From Wuchereria bancrofti (Eukaryota; Nematoda; Chromadorea; Rhabditida; Onchocercidae), in assembly GCA_005281725.1 (NCBI GenBank), contig SSBO01000012.1:8841099-8905098 (forward strand): a stretch of 64,000 bases of DNA. Direction: 5' to 3'. Within the stretch, counting starts at the first letter, position 1; each line of letters starts with the position of its first letter. Position numbers and translations under genes: made by a program. Shown piece by piece: positions 1-10,644 of this stretch. Below the pieces are notes generated by a model that saw only the letters and a list, made by a program, of their open reading frames with translations, did not search any database and was not told the origin of the DNA.

Positions 1-153
1 GCAAGGTTAATGACGACAAACTACTCCACTCTCTGTTTTAACTTTTGAAATAATTGTGAGATTTTGACCTGCCTGCTATTATCGAAGTTATTTTGTCAAG
101 ATTTACAAATTTCACTTTCTCGTACTTTTCAAAACCCGGTTTTTTTTCATTAG

Positions 154-2280
154 TGATGCATATGTTTAAGGTGTTATCAAGAAATCATGCAGTCTTATGG
201 CATGAGGAAGGTTATTTCCTTCTCAAAGATACGAAAAGCAGCAATGGGACGTTTGTCAATAATGATCGATTGTCGAAAAGTGCGGAAGAAAGTTCCCCGC
301 GACAGATATATTCCGGTGATATATTACAGTTCGGTGTGGAAATTTCTGAAAATGCTAATAAAGGTACGATATACATCAGCACTAACTTTTATATTAAGCT
401 TCACTTTTCTATACAAAGGTTTTGAATCCAAGTTATTTTCCTTGTTCTTGAGGATCACAGATTTCATTTTCCTGACCATTACGGTATCTCAGTGTTTCCC
501 AACATCCTACAGAATTAAATGTTTTCAGTGACTCATGGTTGTATTTTGGCTATGATACGTCTTTATGATGCAAATGGTGAGGAGGCTTGTCCTCCGGATA
601 ATATGGAAATTAATGGATATTTAAGAGCTCATGGCAATGATTCCTTGATGTTTCCACTGATTGACTCTCATCAACTCTTCCAGTTGCAGCATTACATGCG
701 TGAAGCAATGTATCGGGAACGTGCACTGGAGCAAAAACTAACAATGCTAGAAAGTATTCTTTCCTCTACTGAGCAGGCGGCTGAATCAGGCTGCCAGGTA
801 ATTATTACTGCTAAATTTTCAAGAGAAGGAAATAGATAAAACGCTTTCAAAAGCAGCAAGGCTTGTTTTAGACTATGACTAAAAAGGTCATTTTCTGGTC
901 CTAAGTTATTTCATTTTAGAATAATTTTTAAAATTTCTAGTTTCCATCCGGAACATTTACTACGTAAAAAATATGATTTTGATGCTGAAGTACATGAAAT
1001 CCAGCGAAATGGAAAGTATTTAAGCTTGCTGCTAAAATACAACTAAATCATTTTACTATTAAACTGTTTTAGGCGTTGATAAGCGAAGATCAGTTGTTGT
1101 CGCGGATCGAAATGTTGGAGGGACAGCTTGCACTGTATTCGAGAAATATTCTTAGTGAAAAGGTAAAAGAACAAATGAGTGACTTACTTGTGGACAAAAA
1201 CAAATTTGAATCGCTTGCAAAGGAATCGTTACGTAGAGCACAAGAAGAACGATGCGAAGCTTTGCTACGACTTGCTGATGTTGAAAGAAGCCTACTTAAT
1301 GCTGGTACAAAATCTTTAATTTTTACTAGGTTCACCTGTAAAAGTGCGAGAAATACGGAAATTTGAATTCACAGAGGTGCAGTGATTATTTAGTAAAGAA
1401 ATTTCATGTTCTAGAGGAAGAGTCATCGGTTCTGAGACAGCGAGTTTCTGATCTGCAAAATGAACTTTCTGTGGCAGTGGATGCAAATAGGTTGCTTCGA
1501 GACCATGTCTCACAGTTAAAAAAGCAATTGAGAGCAATGGAAATTAAGTACGGGGACCTGGAAAACAAGAATTTTTCGGTATGATTTTATTTGGAAAACT
1601 TTTTCTCTGTGTCCAAAAAAACCATGTCTGAATTTGCGATGCTGTTGTCGCTTGCTACCGATATACCTTATAGCATATCTGTATATATGTATATATCCGT
1701 TTCAGATAAATTTATTGTGCGATAAATCGCGGATAAAAGAAAAAGCTGGACTAAAGATATCCGACTCGCAATATCTGAATGCATCACAAGGTGAAAATGG
1801 TAAGCGCATTGCTCATGTCAGCTCATCTAGGAGCTGGTCATTCTTTTGTTTTTAAATTAAATGTAGTACCGTCTTCCAGACCTACAAAGGTAAATACGAA
1901 AGCTTTTAGGTTACGCAAAATTATACTTGTGTGATGAGAAGAGCCAAGCAATGCTGGAAGTGAGGTTAACGTCTTGTCGATCCAACTATGATTTTGGTGT
2001 AGGTTTTGAATTTTTAAATAGAAACTGTAGTCAAGCTATCAGTAGTATATGCTTTTCTACTTTAAACAGTTTGAATAATACAAATGCAAAAAAATTGGAT
2101 AACGTCTGTAAGGTGCGATAACTGAATTGAATATGTTGAATCGCAGTTCAGCTGGTGATAGGTCCTCCATTTCAGGCTTTACTGCTATGTGCATTACCGC
2201 TTTTTTCGGTGATGTTTATTGTTTACAGTCTCGGAACGATGCTTACATCCTCCATCTTGAGCAAAATCAAAAGAGAATAG
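154..2280 (+). CDS. slmap: SLMAP-like FHA, coiled-coil, tail-anchored protein (5' end outside window)
   Basis: Partial gene whose first exons lie left of the window. Exons as read: 154-363, 529-797, 1073-1329, 1383-1578, 1706-1799, 1910-2112, 2176-2280; they join in one frame for about 443 residues. The first exon is the second half of an FHA phosphopeptide-binding domain ([33 protein letters not shown]). Exon 2 continues with VTHGCI and the exons to 1799 are heptad-like coiled coil ([19 protein letters not shown]). The final exon encodes about 20 hydrophobic residues plus a short basic tail (SKIKRE), a C-terminal membrane anchor as in vertebrate SLMAP. In the family, SLMAP belongs to the STRIPAK phosphatase-kinase complex, with the FHA domain binding phosphorylated MST-type kinases; that role is inferred here. 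The 1329/1383 junction (a 53-base intron) is the least certain. The coiled coil looks shorter than in vertebrate SLMAP. It converges on drp-1. Confidence 0.9.
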
Positions 2281-2865
2281 GAAATATTGGCTACCACATT
2301 TCGCTTCACTTTGTAAAGTCCTTGTATATTTCACTTGTGCGACGTAAAAACCAAGAAAAAAAATCTGTTAAATCTTCGATGATCTGGTAAAACGTAAAGT
2401 TCTAATGACTAAATTGCTAGAGTAATTTACTTTGAGAACTTTTAAGTTTATACCATATGTCATCTTCGCGTTTATTTTGGCATTTCCAACAAGTTGCTGA
2501 TTAATGCTTCTCCTTCTTTGTTGCAACAGCATTTGAATAACTGGTTAACCCAGCAATCCATTTAGAGACCACGCATCGGACAACTTTAACAAGAAACTTG
2601 ATGTATATAATGCTTCTGGAGATTAATCATACTCTGCTACTGGTTAGCTAAGAGGAATAATAGAACAGAACGATAATGTCCGTGATCATATTAAATTCCG
2701 GGATATATAAGATCCTCTAAAACTTTTGAGCAAGTTGAGCGAATTAGAAATACAAAATGTTTTTTATCTTTTATCAAATACAATAACTATATCTGCTTAT
2801 CCACACGTCACACGTCTGTATAATCCAACACCAGCTGGACGTCGACGCTCTTAAAATAAATTTGT
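2281..2865. other. Intergenic, between converging slmap and drp-1
   Basis: This stretch must hold the two facing 3' untranslated regions. I see no convincing exon, RNA gene or repeat in it. Confidence 0.6.
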
Positions 2866-5800
2866 TCACCAGATCTGGGTTTCACGAACTTCGCCAATTA
2901 TACTACTTGCTTTATTGAGCGCCTACAAAACATTTAGGTTAACTGTCACGATATCCAGAAAATTAGATTGTGAAAGTACGACGAAATCCTGGGAAATAAG
3001 TAGTAACATAACATACGTTAAGCATCTCAGCCGCTTCCTTTCTCCTTTGAGCCATAACTGGACTTTCAGTGAGCAGTTCTTCAATTACTTCACGTTTATA
3101 TAATTGTTGTACGAGCTCACTCTGTAAATTGTCCTGGAAAATAGCGAAAATGATCTCATCTATACACAAAGTGCTGAGAGAAACTTTCCCACTCCTCTTC
3201 TGACCGTTTCGAATTATCGACAGCAGATGAAAAGCACTATGTATCATTCATCTGTCGAAGGAGAGCTCCGCACAAGATGGATCCATAAATTTATGTTAAA
3301 TGTTTTGCATAAATGAAAAGGGATTTAACATACGCGAACATAATTCACTAGGAAATGCATAATGGCTTTGGGTACTGTGTCTTGGACATTTTTCCTGACA
3401 ATCATAAAATAACATCGAATGAGTCGTTCTGAAATATACAAGCATTATTTTAAACAAAACACTGACAGTAAGTCGGAAATTTACAAATCTGCTCATCGGA
3501 ACAAAAGAAGAAGAAAATAAGCAACAAAAGCCGAACCTAATTAATCCAGAGCTAAATGTATAAATGAGAAGTGCTCATGTATCAGTAAAATTAACTACAT
3601 AACTGCCGAACTATGGAAAATCGGTCTAAAATTATCAAGTTATGCAGTGCATCATATCTGATGTTGGTATGACTGCATGCCTGACAGGCTTGTCGTGCAG
3701 AGGCTTATCGAGACGGACTGTTCCGTATTAAAATTAAATTGATAGGTTCGGTGACCGAAGGATGAAACAGATGAAGCAAGCAACTTACCTATTATTTGAC
3801 AATCTTTCTGTTCACGAGCAGTCAACTTCCGTGTAATTGTCTTTTCTGGCACTTCCGGCAAAAAACTCACAGGTTTCCGACCTGATGCAGCTGAAACACA
3901 TTATTACATTGTGTAGTAACAAGAGTGTCATAAGTGATCCAATATCAGCGTTAACTGTTTTATACTACAGTCTGAGGTATTTTTTATACATGTTAGTAAT
4001 TTACACTTATGCTGTATTTGGTTTCTACATCTGTGGCGATGGTTTCTTGATACCATTCGGCAGAACGGACAACACTTCAAAAGCCATATATGGTCGTATG
4101 TATCTTGAAAGAGCATCTAAAGACGCATCAAAGAAAATTCTGTGCTTCAAAATAATGGATACAGTCAATAATTCCGGAGACATTCAAAAACTAACGCGAC
4201 AATACTGATTCCTTGTCTTTCGTATTTCCACCGAAGAACCATCCAGTGAAGCTTGAAATTTCGGTCGAATTCTACAGTGATTATATATAACTACGCCATT
4301 GTTCATGACAATTTTGCGAAATCAGATTGCAAAGGAGTAAACACTGTTTTAAACTTGTGGCAGTAGCAAGGCAGCAACTACCTAGGGGTATAAAGACAAA
4401 AATATCACAGCATTTCCCCTTGTCTAAAAGAAAAACAAGTTACAACTGAAGCAATTCTTGCCTGTATGCCGACTGAACCTCCAACTGAAGACGCACCGGT
4501 AGCCTAAAAGAGCAAAAACAAAAGCAATTGGCAAATTATATCGTGAAAGATGTATAATTCCATGAAAAATTAAAATATTTACCGCAGAATTCTCGTGTAC
4601 CTTGTGCAGTGGCATTTCAGTTTGAATACCGCGTTTCACAGACCGTTTCGAATCATCGTCAACAGATACGTGCTCCTGAATTATCTCAGCTAAACTAATC
4701 TTTGCTAATAAGACCAACAAAATATATAGTTCGACAAAGGCGATTAATCTCTCAAATCCACTACACAGATCTTTCAGAATGGTAGGTGGAAAAACATCAC
4801 GGAAAAGATTTCCACCTCCATGATGCAATTTCTAAACAAAATAATCCAAAAACTGCAGTGTTTTTTTTTCGCTCATACATTCAAATTTTTATAGTTACGA
4901 TATCTTTTTTAAGAACGGTTATTTAGCAGTATAGTGAATTACAAAGAAATTTGGCAAAGATATCATGTTTCTCAACCTATTTCCTTGAAAATTGCTGAAA
5001 GCTAAAAAAAATTTAAACCTTCAAAAGATTGCCAAGTGATGCATCGGCAAATTCTGGATGTTTCGTATTAATATATGCAAGTTCAATTGCTACCAAATTT
5101 TCAACAATTTCATTCGTTGGCTTTAAACGACTTTTCAGGACATTGCTTACCACTTCATTTATTTTGTCATATAAACGAGGAAACCGTTGCATTTCCTGCT
5201 GAAAATACTGAATGAGAAAGCTACCGCAATCACCGGATATAAATTCTTACTTCACCTCATTCTCTGCATCACATTTACTGGTGATGATATAACTGTAAAC
5301 CTATAAGCCTAAACATTTTATTTCAGTCCCTCAATTATCCAGATCACCTACGGTTAGCCTAAATTATTGATTAATATATTTTGGAGATCAGAGGCATATT
5401 CAATTGCATCCAGTCAGCTACAACACAGCTCCAAGGTGGAAGCCAATCATTACTCAAACAAAAAGAAGTTTTGAACACAGCTCTAAAAGACGAATCTAAT
5501 TTTTTCTTTCCAACTTTGTTTCTAATTAAAGTTTAAGAAAGTAAAACAAGTACCAAAACAACAGAACCTGTGTATGAATGCCACAATGTTGTACAATTCG
5601 TTGCAACTCTTCATGCACAAGTTCCACACAGCGCAAACTGGGCTCTTCCAATCGACGAATTTGCTTTTTTACCAATAATTCAAAGCTCACTTCGGGTACA
5701 AAAAGAGCCGGCCGAGGGCCCTGCACAATGATTGGCTTTAGTGGAAAGTTATTTCAAATTCAAGAATGAAAACTAAGTTTATCATTATTTGCTTTAAAAA

Positions 5801-8121
5801 ACCAAGACTCACCGTTGCATTACGTATTGCTGTCAATATATCCAACTGCGTTAAATCACCCAATGGATCAATTGATTCTAGGACTCGACCAAATGTTTCA
5901 TGAAAGATATAACATATGCGTGCTCCACCACACCTGTATTATTAAGGAATTAAAAAAATAAAAAACAAAACTGAAAGAACTAATCTAGAAGAAAAAAGGC
6001 AAAAAGGAAAACTAACAGCTCCGAAGTCTCGATATTCCTTGATGTACCTTCAATGGTTGCGGTGTAAGCAGTTGCAAAACGGGTTATAATTTGCAACAAT
6101 GTACTTCCATAATCCTGCACAGGCTCTCCGTATGAGTTGAGCAGTGTTTGGCATTGTGCTATAAGAACATTTACCCGCATTTTCAACTGTGGAAGACATT
6201 CTCGTATATGGTGCATTAGTAGCTGAAAAAAAAAACCTTACATCACATTGATAGACATTGTACTACATATATTTTTCTAACACTGAAAAATACATACTAC
6301 TTCCTCTTCAACATGCATAATTGAGGAGAAGCACTCTTCGTAGCAACAGTTAGTAAAAGTTACAAAACTTTAACAGAAGCGAGATTAAACCCTAATCTTT
6401 TTAGATGAAACGATACTATAGCAGAGATTCCTTAAATCGATAAAACATTGCTGCAAAATAATAGATTTCACACAAAGATTCAATATATTACTCTATTCAG
6501 TGTTTTCGATAAATACGAAATTCCATTTCTGCTTGCCAATGTAGGATATTTTCGTTGCAAAAATGACTGCTCATCACGTAAACAATCATCAATTGTTTTT
6601 TTGTTCATGATATCTGCTTGGGACCTAAAGAATTTCTCAGTTAATAAACATCATACTGCAAGGTATGAAAACATTACAAAATATCGAAAACGAAAAGAAT
6701 AAAAAATTAGTAACCTATTCACAACTCCTATAATGCCAAGTTTCACTGGAACAACACGTCCGAGAAGAACTTCCATAGCGTCAGTACCATGATCCATTAA
6801 ATCAAGTTTAGTGAGTACAGCTAGCGTTCGACAACCTACAGTTCAACTCAGTTGTTAAAAACAGAAAGAGCCGTTGATTGTGATTCTATATAAAAGTAAT
6901 AATAAGTAAAACAAAACTTCACCTTCCGGATCGACCTCTCGTGCCAATTTCAGTGGTTCTGAAGTGGCAAAATCTTGGTTTGCTGGTGTCACAGCAAGAA
7001 TAATGGAATTCGGATTTCCTATATAATTCATAATTAAGTCGCGAACTTGAGCCTGAAAATGTATAGTTAAAAATTAACCGCTACAGAAGCTGAAAAAGCT
7101 GAAGTTTAAAGCAAAAAAAAAGAATTGACCTATATTAAAACGGGCTTCCACTTGCTGGAGAAGGGAAAATACTATGGCTGAGAACTCTACTGGCCTAATG
7201 ATTATGCAAAACATTGTCAGATAAAAATATATGCACAAAAGAGGCACTTGAGACAAATTATGTCATGTTTTAATCGGAAGATCATTGGGGCTACTGTTAG
7301 CATAATTTGTTTCAGCCGAAAAAAAAGAAAATTATGACTTATCCGCACTTCAATATCCGTAGGCTGATCACCCACTGGCAATTTCGTCATTCCAGGCAAG
7401 TCTATGAGCGTTAAATTCACTACATTGGGTGAACAGATTTTAAGATTAATTGGCATACCAGATATACCCTACAAAAAAACCATAAAGTTCTATACACATA
7501 AGGAATTATATTGACAATGACTACTTCTAGTTCAGAATGAAATAAAATTTTACTTTGTTTTTCCCCGTGATTCTTTCCGTTTCAAGTTCGATTTCTTGCC
7601 TCACTTCATCGAAATCTGTGAAAATCCTTTCCTTCAAATGACCAAACACAGCCCAATCAGTTGCATGTATTATCATACCTGATGTTTTTTTAAACAGATG
7701 AAGCGATGAATGCAACACGACGACAATCAACATAAGAATAAATTAAGCATACAAGAAAAAGTCAAAAGCGTACCATTATCAGTAATTCTAGCTTCCTTAT
7801 CATCAGTAAGTACATTGACTAGCTGCAAAATCAACGGTCGTCGGGTAACAATACCAGATCCACGAGGTAGAAAATCTCGACCGACGATACCTTCTAAGAC
7901 AGAACTTTTGCCAGCACTCTGCAAAAAACCAGCAATGCAATTAAGAATCTAAATACAATAAACGTCAAAAAGTAGGGAACTCCCAAGAAAATCAGTGGTT
8001 TGAAATACTGAACCTGTGAGCCAACGACAACAATTTGCGGCAGTTGTATTTCTGCCTCACGAGTGCCAACTGCAGAAAAAACCTCTTGTAATTTGTTAAT
8101 AACAGGAATAAGTGATTCCAT
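2866..8121 (-). CDS. drp-1: Dynamin-related protein 1 (mitochondrial/peroxisomal fission GTPase)
   Basis: Large GTPase that assembles on the outer mitochondrial membrane and constricts it for fission. Eighteen exons joined in frame give about 698 residues: 8121-8014, 7918-7774, 7678-7554, 7468-7349, 7052-6923, 6835-6715, 6624-6492, 6222-6017, 5933-5813, 5720-5568, 5198-5019, 4831-4767, 4694-4601, 4503-4479, 3890-3789, 3428-3334, 3133-3017, 2922-2866. GTPase motifs are intact: G1 GSQSAGKS (residues 34-41), G3 DLPG (149-152), G4 TKLD (218-221). The middle domain follows ([19 protein letters not shown]-like [15 protein letters not shown]), then a short variable insert (exons 4831-4479) and the GTPase effector domain ([29 protein letters not shown], final GEVRETQIW). 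No PH or proline-rich domain is present, which separates it from classical dynamin. The start at 8121 lies 7 bases after TTTTCAG, a likely trans-splice site. The variable insert exons, including a 25-base exon, are the least certain. Confidence 0.97.
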
Positions 8122-8533
8122 GAATACCCTGAAAATACAATTACAAAGCACTGGCATGCTTGTACAAACAAGAAAATTGTTCAGTCCATAATGCTACCCA
8201 GGACATCATTGCATCAAACAAGACACAAAATAAGGAAATCCAAAATTAGTTTTGAGTGTTCAATTTGTTATAATACAATCAGTCTAAATCATTTCACAAA
8301 TAACATTAAAACTGACTCTATAGTGTTAAATGATTCACACAGTTCAACCACAACGATGGGAATAGGTCCTACTGCACAATAAGACAGAAATGGACGGATA
8401 CGGCTGCTTGATAAAAAAAAATAGGCACAGTTGCTCAGGAAATAATTGGCACATAAATGCTAACAGGACAAAATGACGCCATTTTACTAGTTTCCTATCA
8501 TTAATTATTCAAATGTTTGCAATTTAAATAAAT

Positions 8534-8763
8534 TTACTGGTTATTTTTCACAAGATTTTCGTTAACAGCAGTTGAATTCGATTTCCTTAAATGCATCTTA
8601 ATCGTGCTTTCTGTTGGTACATTACCAACATCGTTGTTTAATGTATTCGTTTTATCTCGAATGTTAGAAAACACCTCAGTGTTTCCTGGATCCAACGCTT
8701 CCTCCGTTTTGATTTTCCTGTAAATCTCCACAAACAAAAACTCCTCTCCTTCCAACTTATTAG
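8534..8763 (-). CDS. Possible terminal exon of an unidentified gene
   Basis: On the minus strand an acceptor-like TTAG is followed by an open frame of about 76 codons ending in TAA at 8534. The peptide is polar and acidic (KIKTEEALDPGNTEV, NNDVGNVPTES), unlike the Phe/Leu/Ile/Lys-rich noise frames of this AT-rich DNA. A second acceptor (TTTACAG) lies inside at about 8722. It ends about 410 bases before the drp-1 start on the same strand, a spacing seen between genes of nematode operons, so it could be the end of an upstream operon partner. I recognise no family, find no ATG, and could not find upstream exons. It may be untranslated or chance sequence. Confidence 0.2.
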
Positions 8764-9729
8764 ACTAACATTTGGTAATACAATAATGCATGATGAACTT
8801 TAAAAAAGTTACACCAACAGGCATACAGTTATTTTACATCGTGAATATGAAATAGATTAACATCTGATTTATTTAATTTAGCGTTTTATGTGGGATATAA
8901 ACAACATCATTATGTTTCTTTATTAGCAAAGAAATCACATAATTAACTCAAAATGCTTGCAAAGTAAATGTAATGATATGCCCATAGCAAGAGGTGGCAA
9001 ATTTATAGGACAAAGAATGTAACAGTTACATGAAATTCAAACAGCTCATTTCCGCCCTCCCTCCCCCTCTCCCAATCTAACAAATTGAGCGGGAACGGTC
9101 AACCATAGAATGTTCCATGGTCATTTGTGACATCTGCATTGTATCGAAGTGAGACAACTACAAGGGATCTGGAATTGGCTAAGTGTTGCAAACGTGTATA
9201 TAATGTCACCAAATTAATCGATGCCAATTTTCATAACGCGATAAACTGTCAAGATTAGATTAGTCCCCTGAGAGTTCTCATTAAGCCAATCAGATTGGAG
9301 GACGTGTTGATTAAAATGTTAAGAAGTCAAACATAAGAATTTAATAATGGAACAAACGACAGTCATCGGATTGAAACCTCAGAATAACAGTCAAAATTTG
9401 GCCAACATATTATGCACCTTACTTTTTACCTTTTTACATCATATCGCTGAGACTAGCTGATTTCATGCTGGGCCTAATCATGATGTCATATTAGTGGTTT
9501 ACTTAAATCATAACCTGATTTGTATTATTCGGTTGCGCGAAAGGCCGGTGAGCGGTTGGGTGGATGTTATTGTATGGTTAGGATTGCGGTTTGGTTATTG
9601 AATGAAAAAGAAGTGATCTGGTGTGTATAGGATGAAGGTGAAGTCTCAGATCTTCCACTGATAGGTTATGAATGAGATTAGATACGTGTTAGAAGGATAG
9701 AGAATGAAAAAGGAAAGAAAGAATTCTAA

Positions 9730-9990
9730 AATGTGTGGGATTGGAATCATCACTAGTTTTATTCGTAGATCATTCTCAAGTGATGAGGTATAAAGAGAAG
9801 AAGGGAGAGAAAAAAGGAAGGTCTTCAAATATATAGATTAGAATGTGTAAGTTTATAGACGATTGCCAACTTTATTCATTGATCATTCTCTATAATCTAT
9901 GAAATAGTTAGTGATGGGTTGTAGTTTTTCAATCCTAAAATACGATTTAGGAAACTGTGGTAGGTCGTAGTTTTTTCAGTCCTAAAAATT
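9730..9990. repeat. Degenerate short tandem duplication
   Basis: Two stretches of about 50 bases resemble each other at an offset of about 112. Both start with AATGTGT (9730 and 9842) and end with TTTATTC followed by GATCATTCTC (9758-9777 and 9871-9890). Just downstream a second pair occurs: TTGTAGTTTTTCAATCCTAAAA (near 9917) and TCGTAGTTTTTTCAGTCCTAAAA (near 9964). I cannot assign either to a known element. Confidence 0.4.
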
Positions 9991-10588
9991 GTTTCCTTTG
10001 GGAATACTGCCAGGAACTTTAGATTAAGCTTGAAGTGTAGAAGAAGTTACGAAAATGAGTAAAATATTTTGTTCTAATTACTGAGAAAGATTTCTATGGT
10101 ATATTCCGGAATATTAACGCCGTTGTCTGTTTATCCAAAATCTTTTTTGTATCTTGCTCTATCTTATAAACTTAATTTACTGCTGTTCTAACCGAAGAAT
10201 AAATTAGAGAAACTGTTGTAATGGCTGACGTCATTGATTGTTTCAGAAGCTTATTCTTACGATTAGGCTGTTATGATGCTGCACGGATTGATTTCTATGA
10301 TACTACTTTCGCTTACGTAATTTAGTGCCAGTTATGTTCATTTTTTAGGTTTCTTCTGCGTACCTGAGTCGTTTCAGGCGTTTTAGGATTTGTGGTATAT
10401 AGAAGAGCTCACTGCATCCATATCTTAGGTAGATTTGTCGTGAATTAATTTGTGAATACGCTTGAAACAAAGTCGTTAGAGTTTTGTTTGTTGTCTAAAA
10501 TTGAAATCGATGAACTGTATTAGAAATTTCAGGGTCTAAAAACAAGATTCGATAACATACGGATTTTGCACTAACAAGTACTCAATAC

Positions 10589-10600
10589 ATGCTAAGTTGA
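10589..10600 (+). promoter_or_regulatory. Upstream short open frame in dcap-1 leader
   Basis: ATG CTA AGT TGA lies 45 bases before the dcap-1 start and downstream of a likely trans-splice acceptor (AAATTTCAG ending near 10532). If that acceptor is used the leader is about 110 bases and carries this minimal upstream frame. Its effect on translation is unknown. Confidence 0.3.
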
Positions 10601-10644
10601 AAGCTGGTAGTTATAACTACCTCATAACGGGTATTGATCGCTTT

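Larger units (their letters stand above)
8767..10600. other. Intergenic, between diverging drp-1 and dcap-1
   Basis: About 1.8 kb that should hold the dcap-1 promoter and perhaps that of drp-1. It contains a C-rich pyrimidine tract at 9053-9076 and a degenerate duplication at 9730-9990 (separate entry). Short open frames here have no exon signals or recognisable similarity. Confidence 0.55.

Noticed and set aside
3137..3247. Extension of the drp-1 effector exon upstream to a frame starting near 3247
   Set aside because: The effector sequence continues instead from a separate exon at 3428-3334 ([13 protein letters not shown] ... HFLVNYV), which fits phase and family; the intervening frame is intron.
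3837..4208. 123-codon + strand frame inside drp-1
   Set aside because: It overlaps the drp-1 effector-domain exon in antisense and then runs through intron; no domain or splice context.
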